From NCBI GenBank assembly GCA_027080315.1, contig JALWSI010000118.1:1-22305 (forward strand): a stretch of DNA of 22,305 nucleotides. Direction: 5' to 3'. The translations under genes were made by a program, and so were the position numbers. The notes beneath the pieces were generated by a model, which was given only the letters and a program-made list of their open reading frames with translations, had not been told where the DNA came from and did no database searches. The first letter of the stretch is position 1; every line of letters starts with the position of its first letter. This document shows, in pieces, positions 8,016 to 17,018 of this stretch. This DNA comes from a bacterium (GTDB lineage: Bacteria > Thermosulfidibacterota > Thermosulfidibacteria > Thermosulfidibacterales > JALWSI01).

Positions 8016-9832
8016 CTCTCCTCCTTCAGTATGGATAAGAAGGCCTCTTGAGGAACCTCAACCTTTCCTATCTGCTTCATTCTCTTCTTACCCTTCTTCT
8101 GCTTCTCAAGCAGCTTTCGCTTACGGGTTATGTCTCCGCCGTAGCACTTGGCGGTGACGTTCTTCCTCAATGGCTTAACGGTCTCTCGGGCGATTATCTT
8201 GCGGCCTATTGCCGCCTGTATGGCCACTTCAAAGAGCTGCCGGGGAATGAGCTCTTTCAGCCTCTTTGCAAGTTCTCTTCCCCTTCTCTCCGCATGGTCC
8301 CTGTGCACAATAATCGAAAGGGCATCAACGGGCTGGCCGTTTAGCAAAATGTCCAATTTCACCATATTGGCAGGGTGGTATCCGGCAAACTCGTAATCCA
8401 TAGAGGCGTATCCCCTGCTTAAGGACTTAAGCTTGTCGTAGAACTCCACCAGAATCTCAGAGAGGGGCAGCTTGTAGGTGAGCATCACCCTCGTTGGGTC
8501 AATATACTCCATGCCCTCCTGAATTCCACGCCTTTCCGTGAAGAGGCCCATAAGGGAACCAACAAACTCCGAAGGGGTGATAACCGTCACCTTCACCATG
8601 GGCTCTTCTATGGTTTCTATCTTCTCTGGTGGCGGCATATCTGTGGGGTTGTCAATGTAGATCACCTCTCCATCGGTCTTCTTCACCCTGTAGATCACAG
8701 TGGGAGAGGTGATGATCAGCTTTATCTCAAACTCCCTCTCCAGCCTCTCCTGCACGATCTCCATGTGAAGCATTCCCAGAAAGCCGCACCTGAATCCAAA
8801 CCCCAAGGCTGCAGAGGTCTCAGGCTCAAAGGAGAACGAGGCGTCGTTGAGGCTGAGCTTCTCCAAAGCGTCCTTCAAAAGCTCGTAGTCTGCCGCTTCA
8901 ACAGGGTACAAGCCGGCAAACACCATGGGCTTCATCTTGGTGAAACCGGGGAAGGGCTCATCGGTTGGGTTGCTGGCCAAGGTGATGGTGTCTCCCACCT
9001 GGGTGTCACGGACCTGCTTTATTCCAGCAATCAGGTATCCCACCTCGCCCGCAGAGATGCTCTCAACCTTCAGCATCTCAGGAGAGAAGACCCCCACCTC
9101 TTCAACCAGAAACCTCTTTTGGGTTGACATCAGGAGGATCTCATCTCCCGCCTTCACCTCTCCGTCTATCACCCTGACCGTGGTGACCACTCCTCTGTAG
9201 TTGTCAAACCAGGAGTCAAAGATGAGGGCCTTTAGAGGAGCCTTCACATCCCCCTTGGGCGGAGGGATCCTCTCAACCACTGCGTTTAGCACCTCCTCTA
9301 TGCCAATACCCTTCTTCGCACTGACCAAGAGGGCCTCCTGGGCGTCTATGCCAAGCACCTGCTCAATCTCCTCCTTAACCCTGTCCACATCGGCACTCGG
9401 CAGGTCTATCTTGTTTATCACCGGAATGATCTCAAGGTCGTGTTCTAAAGCGAGGTAGAGGTTTGCTATTGTCTGGGCCTCCACCCCCTGACTTGCGTCC
9501 ACAACAAGAAGGGCCCCTTCGCAAGAGGCCAGACTGCGAGACACCTCGTAGGTGAAGTCAACGTGGCCTGGGGTATCTATGAGATTCAAAACGTACAATT
9601 CACCGTTGTAATGGTAGTTTATGCGCACACTCTGGGCCTTTATTGTGATACCCCTCTCTCTCTCAAGGTCCATCTTGTCCAAGTACTGGTCCCGCATCTT
9701 CGTGCCCTGCACCGCCCCTGTGCGCTCAAGGATCCTGTCTGCAAGGGTGGACTTGCCGTGGTCTATGTGGGCTATGATGGAGAAGTTTCTCAGGTGCTTC
9801 TGGTCAACCGTTTCCACTCTCTGGCTATTCAA
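8012..9832 (-). CDS. lepA: Translation elongation factor 4 (LepA) GTPase
   Basis: Ribosome-associated GTPase of the EF-G-like family, linked to back-translocation and initiation-related quality of translation. From the chosen start, G1 is AHIDHGKST at 21-29, followed by the RGITI switch I, DTPGH (G3) and NKID (G4). The EF-G-like domains II-V follow, and the C-terminus carries the LepA-specific domain with [19 protein letters not shown]. The length of 606 residues fits. The frame extends to a TTG at 9856, but GGAG seven bases before the TTG at 9832 makes this start better; it overlaps the upstream gene's stop by eight bases. A GTG at 9817 lacks a ribosome site. The stop overlaps lepB. Confidence 0.96.
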   Translation of the reverse strand: MNSQRVETVDQKHLRNFSIIAHIDHGKSTLADRILERTGAVQGTKMRDQYLDKMDLERERGITIKAQSVRINYHYNGELYVLNLIDTPGHVDFTYEVSRSLASCEGALLVVDASQGVEAQTIANLYLALEHDLEIIPVINKIDLPSADVDRVKEEIEQVLGIDAQEALLVSAKKGIGIEEVLNAVVERIPPPKGDVKAPLKALIFDSWFDNYRGVVTTVRVIDGEVKAGDEILLMSTQKRFLVEEVGVFSPEMLKVESISAGEVGYLIAGIKQVRDTQVGDTITLASNPTDEPFPGFTKMKPMVFAGLYPVEAADYELLKDALEKLSLNDASFSFEPETSAALGFGFRCGFLGMLHMEIVQERLEREFEIKLIITSPTVIYRVKKTDGEVIYIDNPTDMPPPEKIETIEEPMVKVTVITPSEFVGSLMGLFTERRGIQEGMEYIDPTRVMLTYKLPLSEILVEFYDKLKSLSRGYASMDYEFAGYHPANMVKLDILLNGQPVDALSIIVHRDHAERRGRELAKRLKELIPRQLFEVAIQAAIGRKIIARETVKPLRKNVTAKCYGGDITRKRKLLEKQKKGKKRMKQIGKVEVPQEAFLSILKEER

Positions 9833-10241
9833 CTGTTCTCTCCAGATACCGCTCAAGATCCTCTATGGTCTCAAACACCTTGCTGGCTGTTATGCGAACC
9901 ACCCAGTTCTCCTTCATAGGGGTTATTGCCCAGACCTCTACCCCACTCTTGTGGGCTTCCCACATCTCTACTCCCGTTCCCATGCTGGCTGTGGGAAGAT
10001 AGGCCACCACCAGCTCTGAGCCCTTCACGAGATCAATATGGTAATTGAAGGTGTTGATCACCTCCTCAATGGGATACTCAACGGAGTTGGGATGGTTCTC
10101 TACGGGACAATAGACCTCGCGATTGGGGAAGGCCCGCTGCAGGATCAACTTAAGCCTGTTGCGGTAATCCTGGCTATGAATATCCTTTCCCCTGCAAGAT
10201 CCTTGGATAACCCCTGCTATGAACACCCTCTTCTTGATCAT
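9825..10241 (-). CDS. Nucleoside 2-deoxyribosyltransferase-like protein
   Basis: A 138-residue cytoplasmic protein with a Rossmann-like start, [11 protein letters not shown] (5-15), and a later segment [17 protein letters not shown] (84-100). The [10 protein letters not shown] resembles the catalytic Glu site of nucleoside 2-deoxyribosyltransferases and related YtoQ/DUF4406-type proteins, with Glu92 the candidate nucleophile. NHIDL-like and ITP motifs fit the same fold. Family members cleave or exchange the glycosidic bond of (deoxy)nucleosides or nucleotides, but the substrate here cannot be told. The ATG at 10241 follows GGGGAGG; a GTG at 10265 is less likely. It is the first gene of the lepA-lepB-hemD unit and overlaps lepA. 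Confidence is good for the fold and moderate for the activity. Confidence 0.6.
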   Translation of the reverse strand: MIKKRVFIAGVIQGSCRGKDIHSQDYRNRLKLILQRAFPNREVYCPVENHPNSVEYPIEEVINTFNYHIDLVKGSELVVAYLPTASMGTGVEMWEAHKSGVEVWAITPMKENWVVRITASKVFETIEDLERYLERTVE

Positions 10242-10277
10242 GGCCTCCCCTATTACTCCAGCCACTTAACAGAGGCA

Positions 10278-10286
10278 AGCATACCA
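10278..10286 (-). promoter_or_regulatory. Possible extended -10 promoter of the lepA operon
   Basis: On the minus strand, TGGTATGCT matches an extended -10 (TG-N-TATNNT). It lies about 37 bases upstream of the ATG at 10241. No good -35 is present at 17 bases, so this is tentative. Confidence 0.33.
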
Positions 10287-10416
10287 CTATGGAGTCTTCT
10301 TCATGGTGTTAAGCAGGATGAGTCCCTGAAAGAATGGAACAGACCCTAACCACCTGCGGCTGCACTGAAGAGGAACCGCAACCACGAAACAGGAGCCGGA
10401 GAGAACAACCCTCCAC

Positions 10417-10445
10417 TTGTAACACTACGGGCCAGGGCATATCAT
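10417..10445 (+). promoter_or_regulatory. Promoter of the moxR operon, predicted leaderless
   Basis: TTGTAA at 10417-10422 and TATCAT at 10440-10445 are separated by 17 bases. The -10 ends seven bases before the ATG at 10453, so the transcript would start at or next to the ATG. No Shine-Dalgarno sequence lies upstream of that ATG, which agrees with a leaderless mRNA. Confidence 0.55.
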
Positions 10446-10452
10446 CCCTCAC

Positions 10453-11373
10453 ATGAAGGAAAAGCTAAAAGAGGCCATTGGACTTCTATCCGAAGTCATC
10501 GTTGGCAAGAACGACACCGTTCTCATGGGCCTTGCCACCCTTCTCGCTAAGGGACATCTACTCCTTGAGGACCTACCGGGCACGGGAAAGACCACCTTTG
10601 CCCTCGCCCTTGCCAAGGTTACAGGGTGCTCTTTTGCCAGGGTGCAGTTCACCAACGACCTTATGCCTTCAGATGTGGTGGGTACAGAGATACTTATACC
10701 CCAAGAGGGGAGATTCGTCTTCTCAAAAGGACCGGTCTTCAACAACCTTCTATTGGCCGATGAGATCAACCGGGCCACTCCCCGCACCCAAAGCGCCCTT
10801 CTTGAGGCCATGGGAGAAGGAAGGGTAACAGTGGGAGGAGAGACCTACACACTCCCAGAGCCATTCTTTGTGATCGCCACCCAGAATCCCCTTGAGCTTT
10901 ACGGCACCTTTCCCCTGCCAGAGTCTCAGCTTGATCGCTTCATGGCGAGACTGGAGATGGGGTATCCGGGACGGGAGCTTGAAGCCCAGGTAGTCTCCCA
11001 CGACGGGCACTACCAGAAGGCCAGAAATCTCCCGGCGGTACTCACAGCCCAAGAGGTGCTGGAGATACAGGAGGAGGTAGAGGGGGTGAGGGTTGACGAT
11101 AAGATTTTGGACTACCTCATGGAGATAGCCCTGTGGAGCCGTGAAGCCGAAAGATTCAGGTTTGGCCTCTCCACCAGAGGGGTGATTGCGGTGAAGAGAA
11201 TGGCCCAGGCCTTTGCCTACCTTGACGGTAGGGGATACGTGGTACCTGACGATGTCAAGAGGGTGTTCCCCTATGTGGCCTACCACAGGCTGGTTCCCCC
11301 AGGTGAGTATGTGGGCAGAGAGAGGCTTGAATACCTGAACAGGTTCATCAACTCTGTCCCTGTTCCTCTGTAG
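10453..11373 (+). CDS. MoxR-family AAA+ ATPase
   Basis: Cytoplasmic AAA+ chaperone-like ATPase of the MoxR family, thought to help assemble or activate metalloenzymes and envelope complexes. Walker A is LPGTGKTT at 41-48, Walker B LLADEINR at about 100-107, sensor 1 ATQNP (142-146, Asn145), the PESQLDRF segment at 156-163, and sensor 2 STRG at 240-243. The 306 residues match the family. It leads the operon; the DUF58 gene starts two bases after its stop. The ATG lacks a ribosome binding site but sits directly after a promoter. MoxR proteins commonly pair with DUF58 proteins that recruit them to their targets. Confidence 0.93.
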   Translation: MKEKLKEAIGLLSEVIVGKNDTVLMGLATLLAKGHLLLEDLPGTGKTTFALALAKVTGCSFARVQFTNDLMPSDVVGTEILIPQEGRFVFSKGPVFNNLLLADEINRATPRTQSALLEAMGEGRVTVGGETYTLPEPFFVIATQNPLELYGTFPLPESQLDRFMARLEMGYPGRELEAQVVSHDGHYQKARNLPAVLTAQEVLEIQEEVEGVRVDDKILDYLMEIALWSREAERFRFGLSTRGVIAVKRMAQAFAYLDGRGYVVPDDVKRVFPYVAYHRLVPPGEYVGRERLEYLNRFINSVPVPL

Positions 11374-11375
11374 CA

Positions 11376-12230
11376 ATGGGACTCAGGTATCGGGTAAGGA
11401 TAACCCGGGGCGGCTACATCTACATAGGACTCACCATAGTCATTGCAGTAGGGGCAGTAAACACTGGCAATAATCTACTATACCTGATATCCTCTTTGAT
11501 GTTGTCTGGAATGCTGGTGTCAGGTCTTTCTTCTCTGCTCAATCTGGCGGGATTGCATCCCAGGTTGATCCCCCCAAAAGAGGTCTTTGCAAACACAAAG
11601 GCGCCTTTTATGGTTGAGCTTGAAAGAACCATGCCCCTGCCTTCGGTGCTCCTAAGGGTCTCAATTAGAGGAGAAGAGGCAAGGGGCTGTTTTGTACGCC
11701 AGAAAGAGAGAGTCAGGGTGTGGCTCTCTTTTGAGAGCCGGGGCGAGCACAGGATCTCGCAGCTTGAACTGAGCTCAGGCTTCCCCTTCGGTTTCTTCGT
11801 TAGAACCAGGTACGTGAAACAGAACCTCAAGGTTGTGGTCTTTCCCAAGCCCATCCCTGTGCCCTTAGAGGTACAGGGAGATTCAGGAAAAGGCGAAGTC
11901 TCAGCGGTGCTCAAAAAGGGGGATGGCGACGAGATCATCGGGCTCAGGGAGTACAGAGAAGGGGACCCACCGAAACAGATGGACTGGAAGGCAACCGCCC
12001 GCAGGGGAGAGCCCATGGTGAGGGAGATGACTTCTGTGGGAGGAGACGAGCTTGAGGTTCTGGTTCAACCAGGGGCGAGGGAAGAGGATCTGAGCAGGGC
12101 CGCCTATCTGGTGGTTGAGGGCCTTAAGAGAGGGTACAGGGTGGGACTGCGCATAGGTGAAGAGAACCTTGGGGTGGGCAGAGGAGAGGAGCACAAGCTA
12201 AGGCTCCTCACAGCCTTGGCCCTGTGGTGA
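11376..12230 (+). CDS. DUF58-domain membrane protein, MoxR partner
   Basis: A 284-residue protein with two adjacent N-terminal membrane segments (about 13-29 and 34-57), a beta-rich middle, and the DUF58 signature LREYREGDPPKQMDWKATAR at 190-209. Proteins of this kind act with MoxR ATPases at the membrane; some carry a von Willebrand A-like fold in the C-terminal half, which is short and lacks an obvious MIDAS motif here. The start is two bases after the moxR stop and has no clear ribosome site, so reinitiation from moxR is likely. The stop overlaps the GTG of the transglutaminase gene. The precise cellular target is unknown. Confidence 0.88.
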   Translation: MGLRYRVRITRGGYIYIGLTIVIAVGAVNTGNNLLYLISSLMLSGMLVSGLSSLLNLAGLHPRLIPPKEVFANTKAPFMVELERTMPLPSVLLRVSIRGEEARGCFVRQKERVRVWLSFESRGEHRISQLELSSGFPFGFFVRTRYVKQNLKVVVFPKPIPVPLEVQGDSGKGEVSAVLKKGDGDEIIGLREYREGDPPKQMDWKATARRGEPMVREMTSVGGDELEVLVQPGAREEDLSRAAYLVVEGLKRGYRVGLRIGEENLGVGRGEEHKLRLLTALALW

Positions 12231-14170
12231 AGAGAGTGAAGCTGAGAAGAGAAGAGTATCCCCCTTTGGCCATAAGCCGCCTTCTCATCTACTCATCCCT
12301 CATGGTTGCCCTGGTCACCATCTCCCGGGAGGTCTCCTTGGTCTATCCCCTTGTTGCAGCCCTCTTCATCCCCCTTGCACTCTTCATGGATGAGAGGGGA
12401 TGGTACCCTCTCTCCAACCGCTTCATCACCGCCATAACCCTCATTCTGATCCCGGTTCTTCTCTACGGTATCCACCTTGAGGTGATCTTTGAGAGGTTCT
12501 CTCGGGTGATCATGCTTCTGATCGTTGCAAAGCTTCTCGCCACCAAGCAGCTTAGAGACTACCTGCAGATCGCTCTCTTCTCCTTGATGCTGATGGCGGC
12601 AGCGGCTGTTGGCCAGTGGGGTATCTCCTTCGCCCTTCTCTTAACCCTCCACTCCTCCCTTCTACTTCTGGGTCTCATATTTCTCTACTCCTCCACCGAA
12701 GTTGAGAGACTGGACAGAAGAGGGCTCTCAACCTTGACCCTCTGGGGAGTTTTGATGACCTTGGTCCTGCTCCCCGCCTCTTTGCTCTTCTTCTTTCTTC
12801 TGCCCCGTCCCAGCGTGGGGTTCATTCCCGGGTGGGCAGGGGGAAAGACCATTGTGCGCACCGGTTTTGGAGAGACCGTATCTCCCGGCACCGTGGAAAG
12901 CATAAAAAGGGATCCCTCAGTAGCCTTCAGGGTGGAGTTTCTCAACAGAGAGTCCCCTTTACCCAGCAGCCTCCTCTACTGGAGAGGCAGGGTTTACGGG
13001 GGCTACAACAGAGGTAAGTGGTTTGCACTGAGATCCCAAAATAATAGTCCAAGATTATCCTTGTTATCAGGAGAGATTTTAAGGTACCGGGTCTTTCTTG
13101 AACCCTACGAAGGCAACGCCCTCTTCACGTTGGGAGTGCCTGTAAGGGCCACTTCAAAGATGGGTAGGATCCTACGAAAAGGGGGATACACCTTGGCCTT
13201 AACCCGCCCTGTTGAGCGTAGGATATCCTACCGGGTTGTCTCCCGAACGGTAGAGGCAATCCCTCAGGACATCCCCCCTGAAGAGTTCCTGAAAGTACCT
13301 CAAAAGGTGAGAGAGGCCCTGCAACCCCTGGCAGAGAGCCTGGGCAGGGACGAAGAGAATCCCATGGTTGTGGCAAAAGAGATTGAGCTCTACCTCAGAA
13401 AGCACAATAGGTACTCTCTACACCCTGAGTCTGAAGGCGAGTACCCCGTGGTGGACTTCCTTCTGAACCACAAGCCAGGCCACTGCGAGTACTTTGCCAG
13501 CGGCATGGCCATTCTTCTTCGCCTCAAAGGGATCCCTTCTCGCCTTGTGGCAGGGTTTTTAGGAGGCAGCTGGAACCCCGTGGGGAACTACTACATTGTG
13601 AAGAACAGCGATGCCCACACCTGGGTGGAGGCATGGATCCCCTGGTTAGGATGGGTACCCTTTGATCCCACCCCACCCTCTTCAGCAGGGGCTATTGGGA
13701 AGCCAACCAGGCTTCAGAGAATCTTGGACTACCTGAGGTTCCAGTGGTACCATTGGATAATCAACTACGATTACCAGAAACAGGTTGGCCTGTTCCGCAA
13801 AGGGCTCTCCCTCATCACCGGAGGAGGTAAGCAGCCACACCTGAAGGAGAGAATGCCGGACAAGAAGACCCTAAGAAAGGTATTCACAGGGGTGGTATTG
13901 GCAACCCTGATGCTTCTTCTGATCCTATGGTGGAGAGACCGCCCCAGAACATGGGGAGAACGGCTTGATAGGGTCTTGAGAAAGAAGGGGTATCAAAGGG
14001 CTCCAGGTGAGACCCTTCTTGAAGTGGCCCAGAAGGCTAAGCTGGAGAACAAGGAGTTTTCAGAGAAGCTGGAGAGGGCCATTAGGCTCTACTACCGCTC
14101 AGAGTTTGGCGAAGACGAGCTGGCAGCAAAAGAGCTAAAAGAGGCGGTAAAAGAGGTGGAGAGGCTGTGA
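12224..14170 (+). CDS. TgpA-like membrane transglutaminase (DUF3488 + transglutaminase core + DUF4129)
   Basis: Integral membrane protein with a large periplasmic transglutaminase-fold domain. The N-terminal region to residue 195 holds six or so hydrophobic helices (DUF3488). The transglutaminase core has all three catalytic residues: Cys421 in KPGHCEYFASG, His465 in SDAHTWVEAW and Asp481 in VPFDPTPP. A final transmembrane helix lies at about 553-570, and a DUF4129-type cytoplasmic tail follows to residue 648. TgpA of Pseudomonas is essential, but its substrate is not settled. The GTG at 12224 (or GTG 12227) overlaps the DUF58 stop. It ends 23 bases from the convergent MFS gene. Confidence 0.9.
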   Translation: MVKRVKLRREEYPPLAISRLLIYSSLMVALVTISREVSLVYPLVAALFIPLALFMDERGWYPLSNRFITAITLILIPVLLYGIHLEVIFERFSRVIMLLIVAKLLATKQLRDYLQIALFSLMLMAAAAVGQWGISFALLLTLHSSLLLLGLIFLYSSTEVERLDRRGLSTLTLWGVLMTLVLLPASLLFFFLLPRPSVGFIPGWAGGKTIVRTGFGETVSPGTVESIKRDPSVAFRVEFLNRESPLPSSLLYWRGRVYGGYNRGKWFALRSQNNSPRLSLLSGEILRYRVFLEPYEGNALFTLGVPVRATSKMGRILRKGGYTLALTRPVERRISYRVVSRTVEAIPQDIPPEEFLKVPQKVREALQPLAESLGRDEENPMVVAKEIELYLRKHNRYSLHPESEGEYPVVDFLLNHKPGHCEYFASGMAILLRLKGIPSRLVAGFLGGSWNPVGNYYIVKNSDAHTWVEAWIPWLGWVPFDPTPPSSAGAIGKPTRLQRILDYLRFQWYHWIINYDYQKQVGLFRKGLSLITGGGKQPHLKERMPDKKTLRKVFTGVVLATLMLLLILWWRDRPRTWGERLDRVLRKKGYQRAPGETLLEVAQKAKLENKEFSEKLERAIRLYYRSEFGEDELAAKELKEAVKEVERL

Positions 14171-14193
14171 GGCGCAAGGCCGTTGAGCTAACC

Positions 14194-15843
14194 CTATGGG
14201 GGATTGCCACTGCCCTTTGAGCCCCGAGGCTCAGGAGAAGAGGGGGATTCGGGTAACTTATCCCTCCCTAAGCCATCTTCTTGCTTCAAGGCCCTTCTTC
14301 TCTTTTCAAAAAAGAAGAAGCCTAAGATCACTAATCCTGCAAAGGCGTATATTGACGACTCCATAAAGGTGCTTTGAAAGGCATGGCTCATGGCCTGCAC
14401 ATAGATGTCGTACCCCAGAAGGGCCTTGGCCTTCTTCATGGCCACCTCTGGGCTGAAATAGGGTGAGACCATGCTTGCCCACTTATGGACATAGGCCTGA
14501 ACGTAAGAGAGGCTTCTGCTCTGAATGGCACAGGTCTCGTCGTAGTGGAAGACGATGTTTCTCTCCAAGGAGTTGGTTGCAAGGGCGGTTCCAAAAGAGC
14601 CCCCGACAAACCTGATGTAGTGCATAAGGCTCACCCCAAGGTTGGTCCTATCCCCCAGCTCCTTCAGGGCCAAGGTGGTCACAGGGGCAAAGAACATACC
14701 CATGCCTATCCCGTAGGGGACCGTGAGCAGACAGCTCTTCCACTTAGGGGTGTAGTAGTTGAGGCTGGGCAGGAAGAGCCAAGCCCCTACGGAGAGCACC
14801 ACCCCAGAAGCTATCAACACCTTCTCTGGACCAATCTTATCGCTAAGGGCCCCGGAGATGATTGAGAAAAGCCCCACCATTGTGGCCAAAGGGAGCAGGT
14901 GCAGCCCTGTGTCAAAGGTGCTCAAGAATCTAAGGTGTTCGTAGTAAAGGGGAAGCAAGTAGAAGACCTGATACATAGAGAGGCCAAGAACCACGAAGTA
15001 GATGCTGAAGGCCGTTTGAAACTCAGGAATCTTGAATATGCCAAAATCTATTAAGGGCTCCTTTGAGAGGATCTCTGAGATGCCGAAGAGGAGATACCCC
15101 ACAGCCGCCACAATGGCCAGTTTGGTGATGAAGAGAGACTCAAACCAGCCCTTCTGCTGCCCCTTAGAGAGAAGGGTCAAGAGGGAGATGGTTGCAAGGG
15201 ATACGAGAAGAAAGCTTGAGATGTTGATCTTCAGCCTCTCCCTCTGCTCCATGAGTTTGGGGATGAAGAAGATGGCGGCTATGATGTTGATGATCCCTAT
15301 GGGCACATTGATGAAGAAGACGAAGTGCCAGGTGATGCGGTCGGTTATGTACCCCCCTATGGTTGGGCCCAAAGATGGGGCAAAGCTCACAGCAAGGGCG
15401 TAAATCCCCATGGCGAGGCCCCTCTTCTCTGGGGGATAGATGGTGAAGAGCATGGTCTCTGCAGTGGCAACCAGGAAGGCCTCGCCGCATCCTTGAACGG
15501 ACCTGAATAGGATCATCTCAGCGAGATTGGTGGCATGGCCACAGGCAAAGCTTGCCCCTGTGAACAGGCCCAAGCCGAGAATAAAGACCCATTTCAGACC
15601 AAAGGACCTTGAAAGGGCCTCAACCACCAGAAGGCCAGTAGCAGCCGCCATCATGTAGGCGGTGATCACCCATTGAACCCCGTAGAGATCCGTTGAGAGA
15701 GGGGCCATTATCTTGGGTACAATCACCTCAACTATGGTTGTGTCCAGTATGGCCATAAAGACCCCAACGATGATAATCACCGTGAGAAAGCCCCTCTCAA
15801 GGCCTCCTATTCTCTCGTGGATGGGAAGGGTGGCCTCCATCAT
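14194..15843 (-). CDS. DHA2-family MFS drug efflux permease (EmrB-like)
   Basis: Inner-membrane proton-driven exporter, the pump of a tripartite system. At 549 residues it has about 14 hydrophobic helices, as DHA2 members do. Helix 1 carries the family motif ILDTTIVEVIVPKI (32-45). The antiporter motif C appears as APSLGPTIGGYITD near 154-167. A hydrophilic periplasmic loop after helix 13 (around 425-490) is typical of EmrB. The last 35 residues are a charged, Pro/Ser-rich tail with no known role. Tandem ATGs at 15843 and 15840 follow AAGGAAGAG; either is possible, and both overlap the stop of the adaptor gene. The substrate cannot be predicted; drugs, bile-like or fatty-acid compounds are usual. 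Confidence 0.93.
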   Translation of the reverse strand: MMEATLPIHERIGGLERGFLTVIIIVGVFMAILDTTIVEVIVPKIMAPLSTDLYGVQWVITAYMMAAATGLLVVEALSRSFGLKWVFILGLGLFTGASFACGHATNLAEMILFRSVQGCGEAFLVATAETMLFTIYPPEKRGLAMGIYALAVSFAPSLGPTIGGYITDRITWHFVFFINVPIGIINIIAAIFFIPKLMEQRERLKINISSFLLVSLATISLLTLLSKGQQKGWFESLFITKLAIVAAVGYLLFGISEILSKEPLIDFGIFKIPEFQTAFSIYFVVLGLSMYQVFYLLPLYYEHLRFLSTFDTGLHLLPLATMVGLFSIISGALSDKIGPEKVLIASGVVLSVGAWLFLPSLNYYTPKWKSCLLTVPYGIGMGMFFAPVTTLALKELGDRTNLGVSLMHYIRFVGGSFGTALATNSLERNIVFHYDETCAIQSRSLSYVQAYVHKWASMVSPYFSPEVAMKKAKALLGYDIYVQAMSHAFQSTFMESSIYAFAGLVILGFFFFEKRRRALKQEDGLGRDKLPESPSSPEPRGSKGSGNPP

Positions 15844-17018
15844 CTCTTCCTTTTGATCTCTATCTCCCCTCCCATACCGATCACCAGCTTAGAGACATCA
15901 CCCTTGGTGATCCTGACCTTAACCTGCATCCTCTGAACCACCTTGGTGAACTCACCGGCAGAGATATCCCGTGGGACAAGGGCGAACTTGGCGGCAGAGG
16001 TAGGCAGTATCTTGTCCACAACCCCCTGGTACTCCTCGTCTGGAAGGGCATCTATCCTTATCTTCGCCGGTGACCCAGGCACCACTCCTCTAAGCTTGGT
16101 CTCCTCAAGAAGCACCAGGATGTATATGTCCTTAGGGTCAACCAGGGCGTACACTGGCCGCCCTGGGGCCACCACGTCTCCCCTGCTTGCGTACTTTTTT
16201 GCCACCTTGCCGTCTATTGGGCTTCTCAGTTTGCAGTACTCAAGGTTCAGTCTGGCATCCTTCAGCTTCGTCTCAAGGACCTTGATCTTTTCGCTCAGGG
16301 TGGCAATAGCCGCCTCTGTTTCACCAACCCTCTTCTTATCCGCCACAGCCATCTCCACCCCCCTCTTTGAGGACGACAGCTTGGCCTTCAGGGCCTCCAT
16401 CTTCTTCACAAGGGCGCTTCTCTGCTGCCTCTTTGCCCTTAGCCTGGTGTCTATGAGCTCAAATCTTCTCTTTGCCACTGCCTTTTCCTTAAAGAGCTCC
16501 TTAAAACGATCTCTGTCTCTCTTGAGCTGGGCAATATCCGCACTCAGGGCAGAGATATCGGCCTTTAAAGCATCAATCTCTTCCTCAATGGCCTTTACGC
16601 TGTCCTTCGCCATGTGAACCTTAAGCTCAGTCTGCTGGCTGACCCTGCTCAAGGTTATCTGAAGCCGATCTCTCTCCTTCTTGGTGGCCTCAAGCTCCTT
16701 CTCCAAGGCCTCCACGGCAAGCCCATAGTCGGTGGGGTCTATCTCTGCCAGCAGCTCACCCTTTTTAACGCTGTCTCCCTCTCTCTTTGTGAGCTTGATC
16801 AGCCTTCCGGCAACCCGTTTGAATCCCAGATTGGTAATATCCTCGGTGTCCACAAAGACCGCATTCGTTATGGCGTAGTCCATCCTGCGCTTTATCATCC
16901 ATCCACCGTAGAGCAGCACAGCAAGGGTGACTGAGGTAAGCACAAGAAGGGCGATCTTTCTCTTTCTGTCCAGCCTCTTAAAAAGCCCCTTATCCTCTGT
17001 TCTGCCATTCTGGTTCAT
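15840..17018 (-). CDS. HlyD/EmrA-type periplasmic adaptor (membrane fusion protein)
   Basis: Links the MFS pump to the outer-membrane channel across the periplasm. One N-terminal transmembrane helix (about 22-40) follows a short charged cytoplasmic tail. The two halves of the lipoyl domain are visible: KREGDSVKKGELLAEIDPTD (78-97) and LRSPIDGKVAKKYASRGDV in the second half. They flank a long antiparallel coiled coil from about 98 to 250 rich in Lys/Glu/Leu. A beta-barrel domain follows. The 392 residues match EmrA. GGAGGAG lies seven bases before the ATG, and the ATG overlaps the TolC stop. Confidence 0.92.
   Translation of the reverse strand: MNQNGRTEDKGLFKRLDRKRKIALLVLTSVTLAVLLYGGWMIKRRMDYAITNAVFVDTEDITNLGFKRVAGRLIKLTKREGDSVKKGELLAEIDPTDYGLAVEALEKELEATKKERDRLQITLSRVSQQTELKVHMAKDSVKAIEEEIDALKADISALSADIAQLKRDRDRFKELFKEKAVAKRRFELIDTRLRAKRQQRSALVKKMEALKAKLSSSKRGVEMAVADKKRVGETEAAIATLSEKIKVLETKLKDARLNLEYCKLRSPIDGKVAKKYASRGDVVAPGRPVYALVDPKDIYILVLLEETKLRGVVPGSPAKIRIDALPDEEYQGVVDKILPTSAAKFALVPRDISAGEFTKVVQRMQVKVRITKGDVSKLVIGMGGEIEIKRKR

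Noticed and set aside
10750-11376. 208-residue open frame on the minus strand
   Set aside because: Antisense to the MoxR ATPase, with no start signals or family motifs.
14219-14232. GAGCC-CCGA-GGCTC hairpin near the TgpA/MFS convergence
   Set aside because: Only 5-6 bp, inside the MFS coding end, with no T-run on either strand; not enough to call a terminator.
15943-16617. 224-residue open frame on the plus strand
   Set aside because: It is antisense to the EmrA-like coiled-coil region; its Ser/Leu-rich content is the mirror of Lys/Glu/Leu codons, not a real protein.
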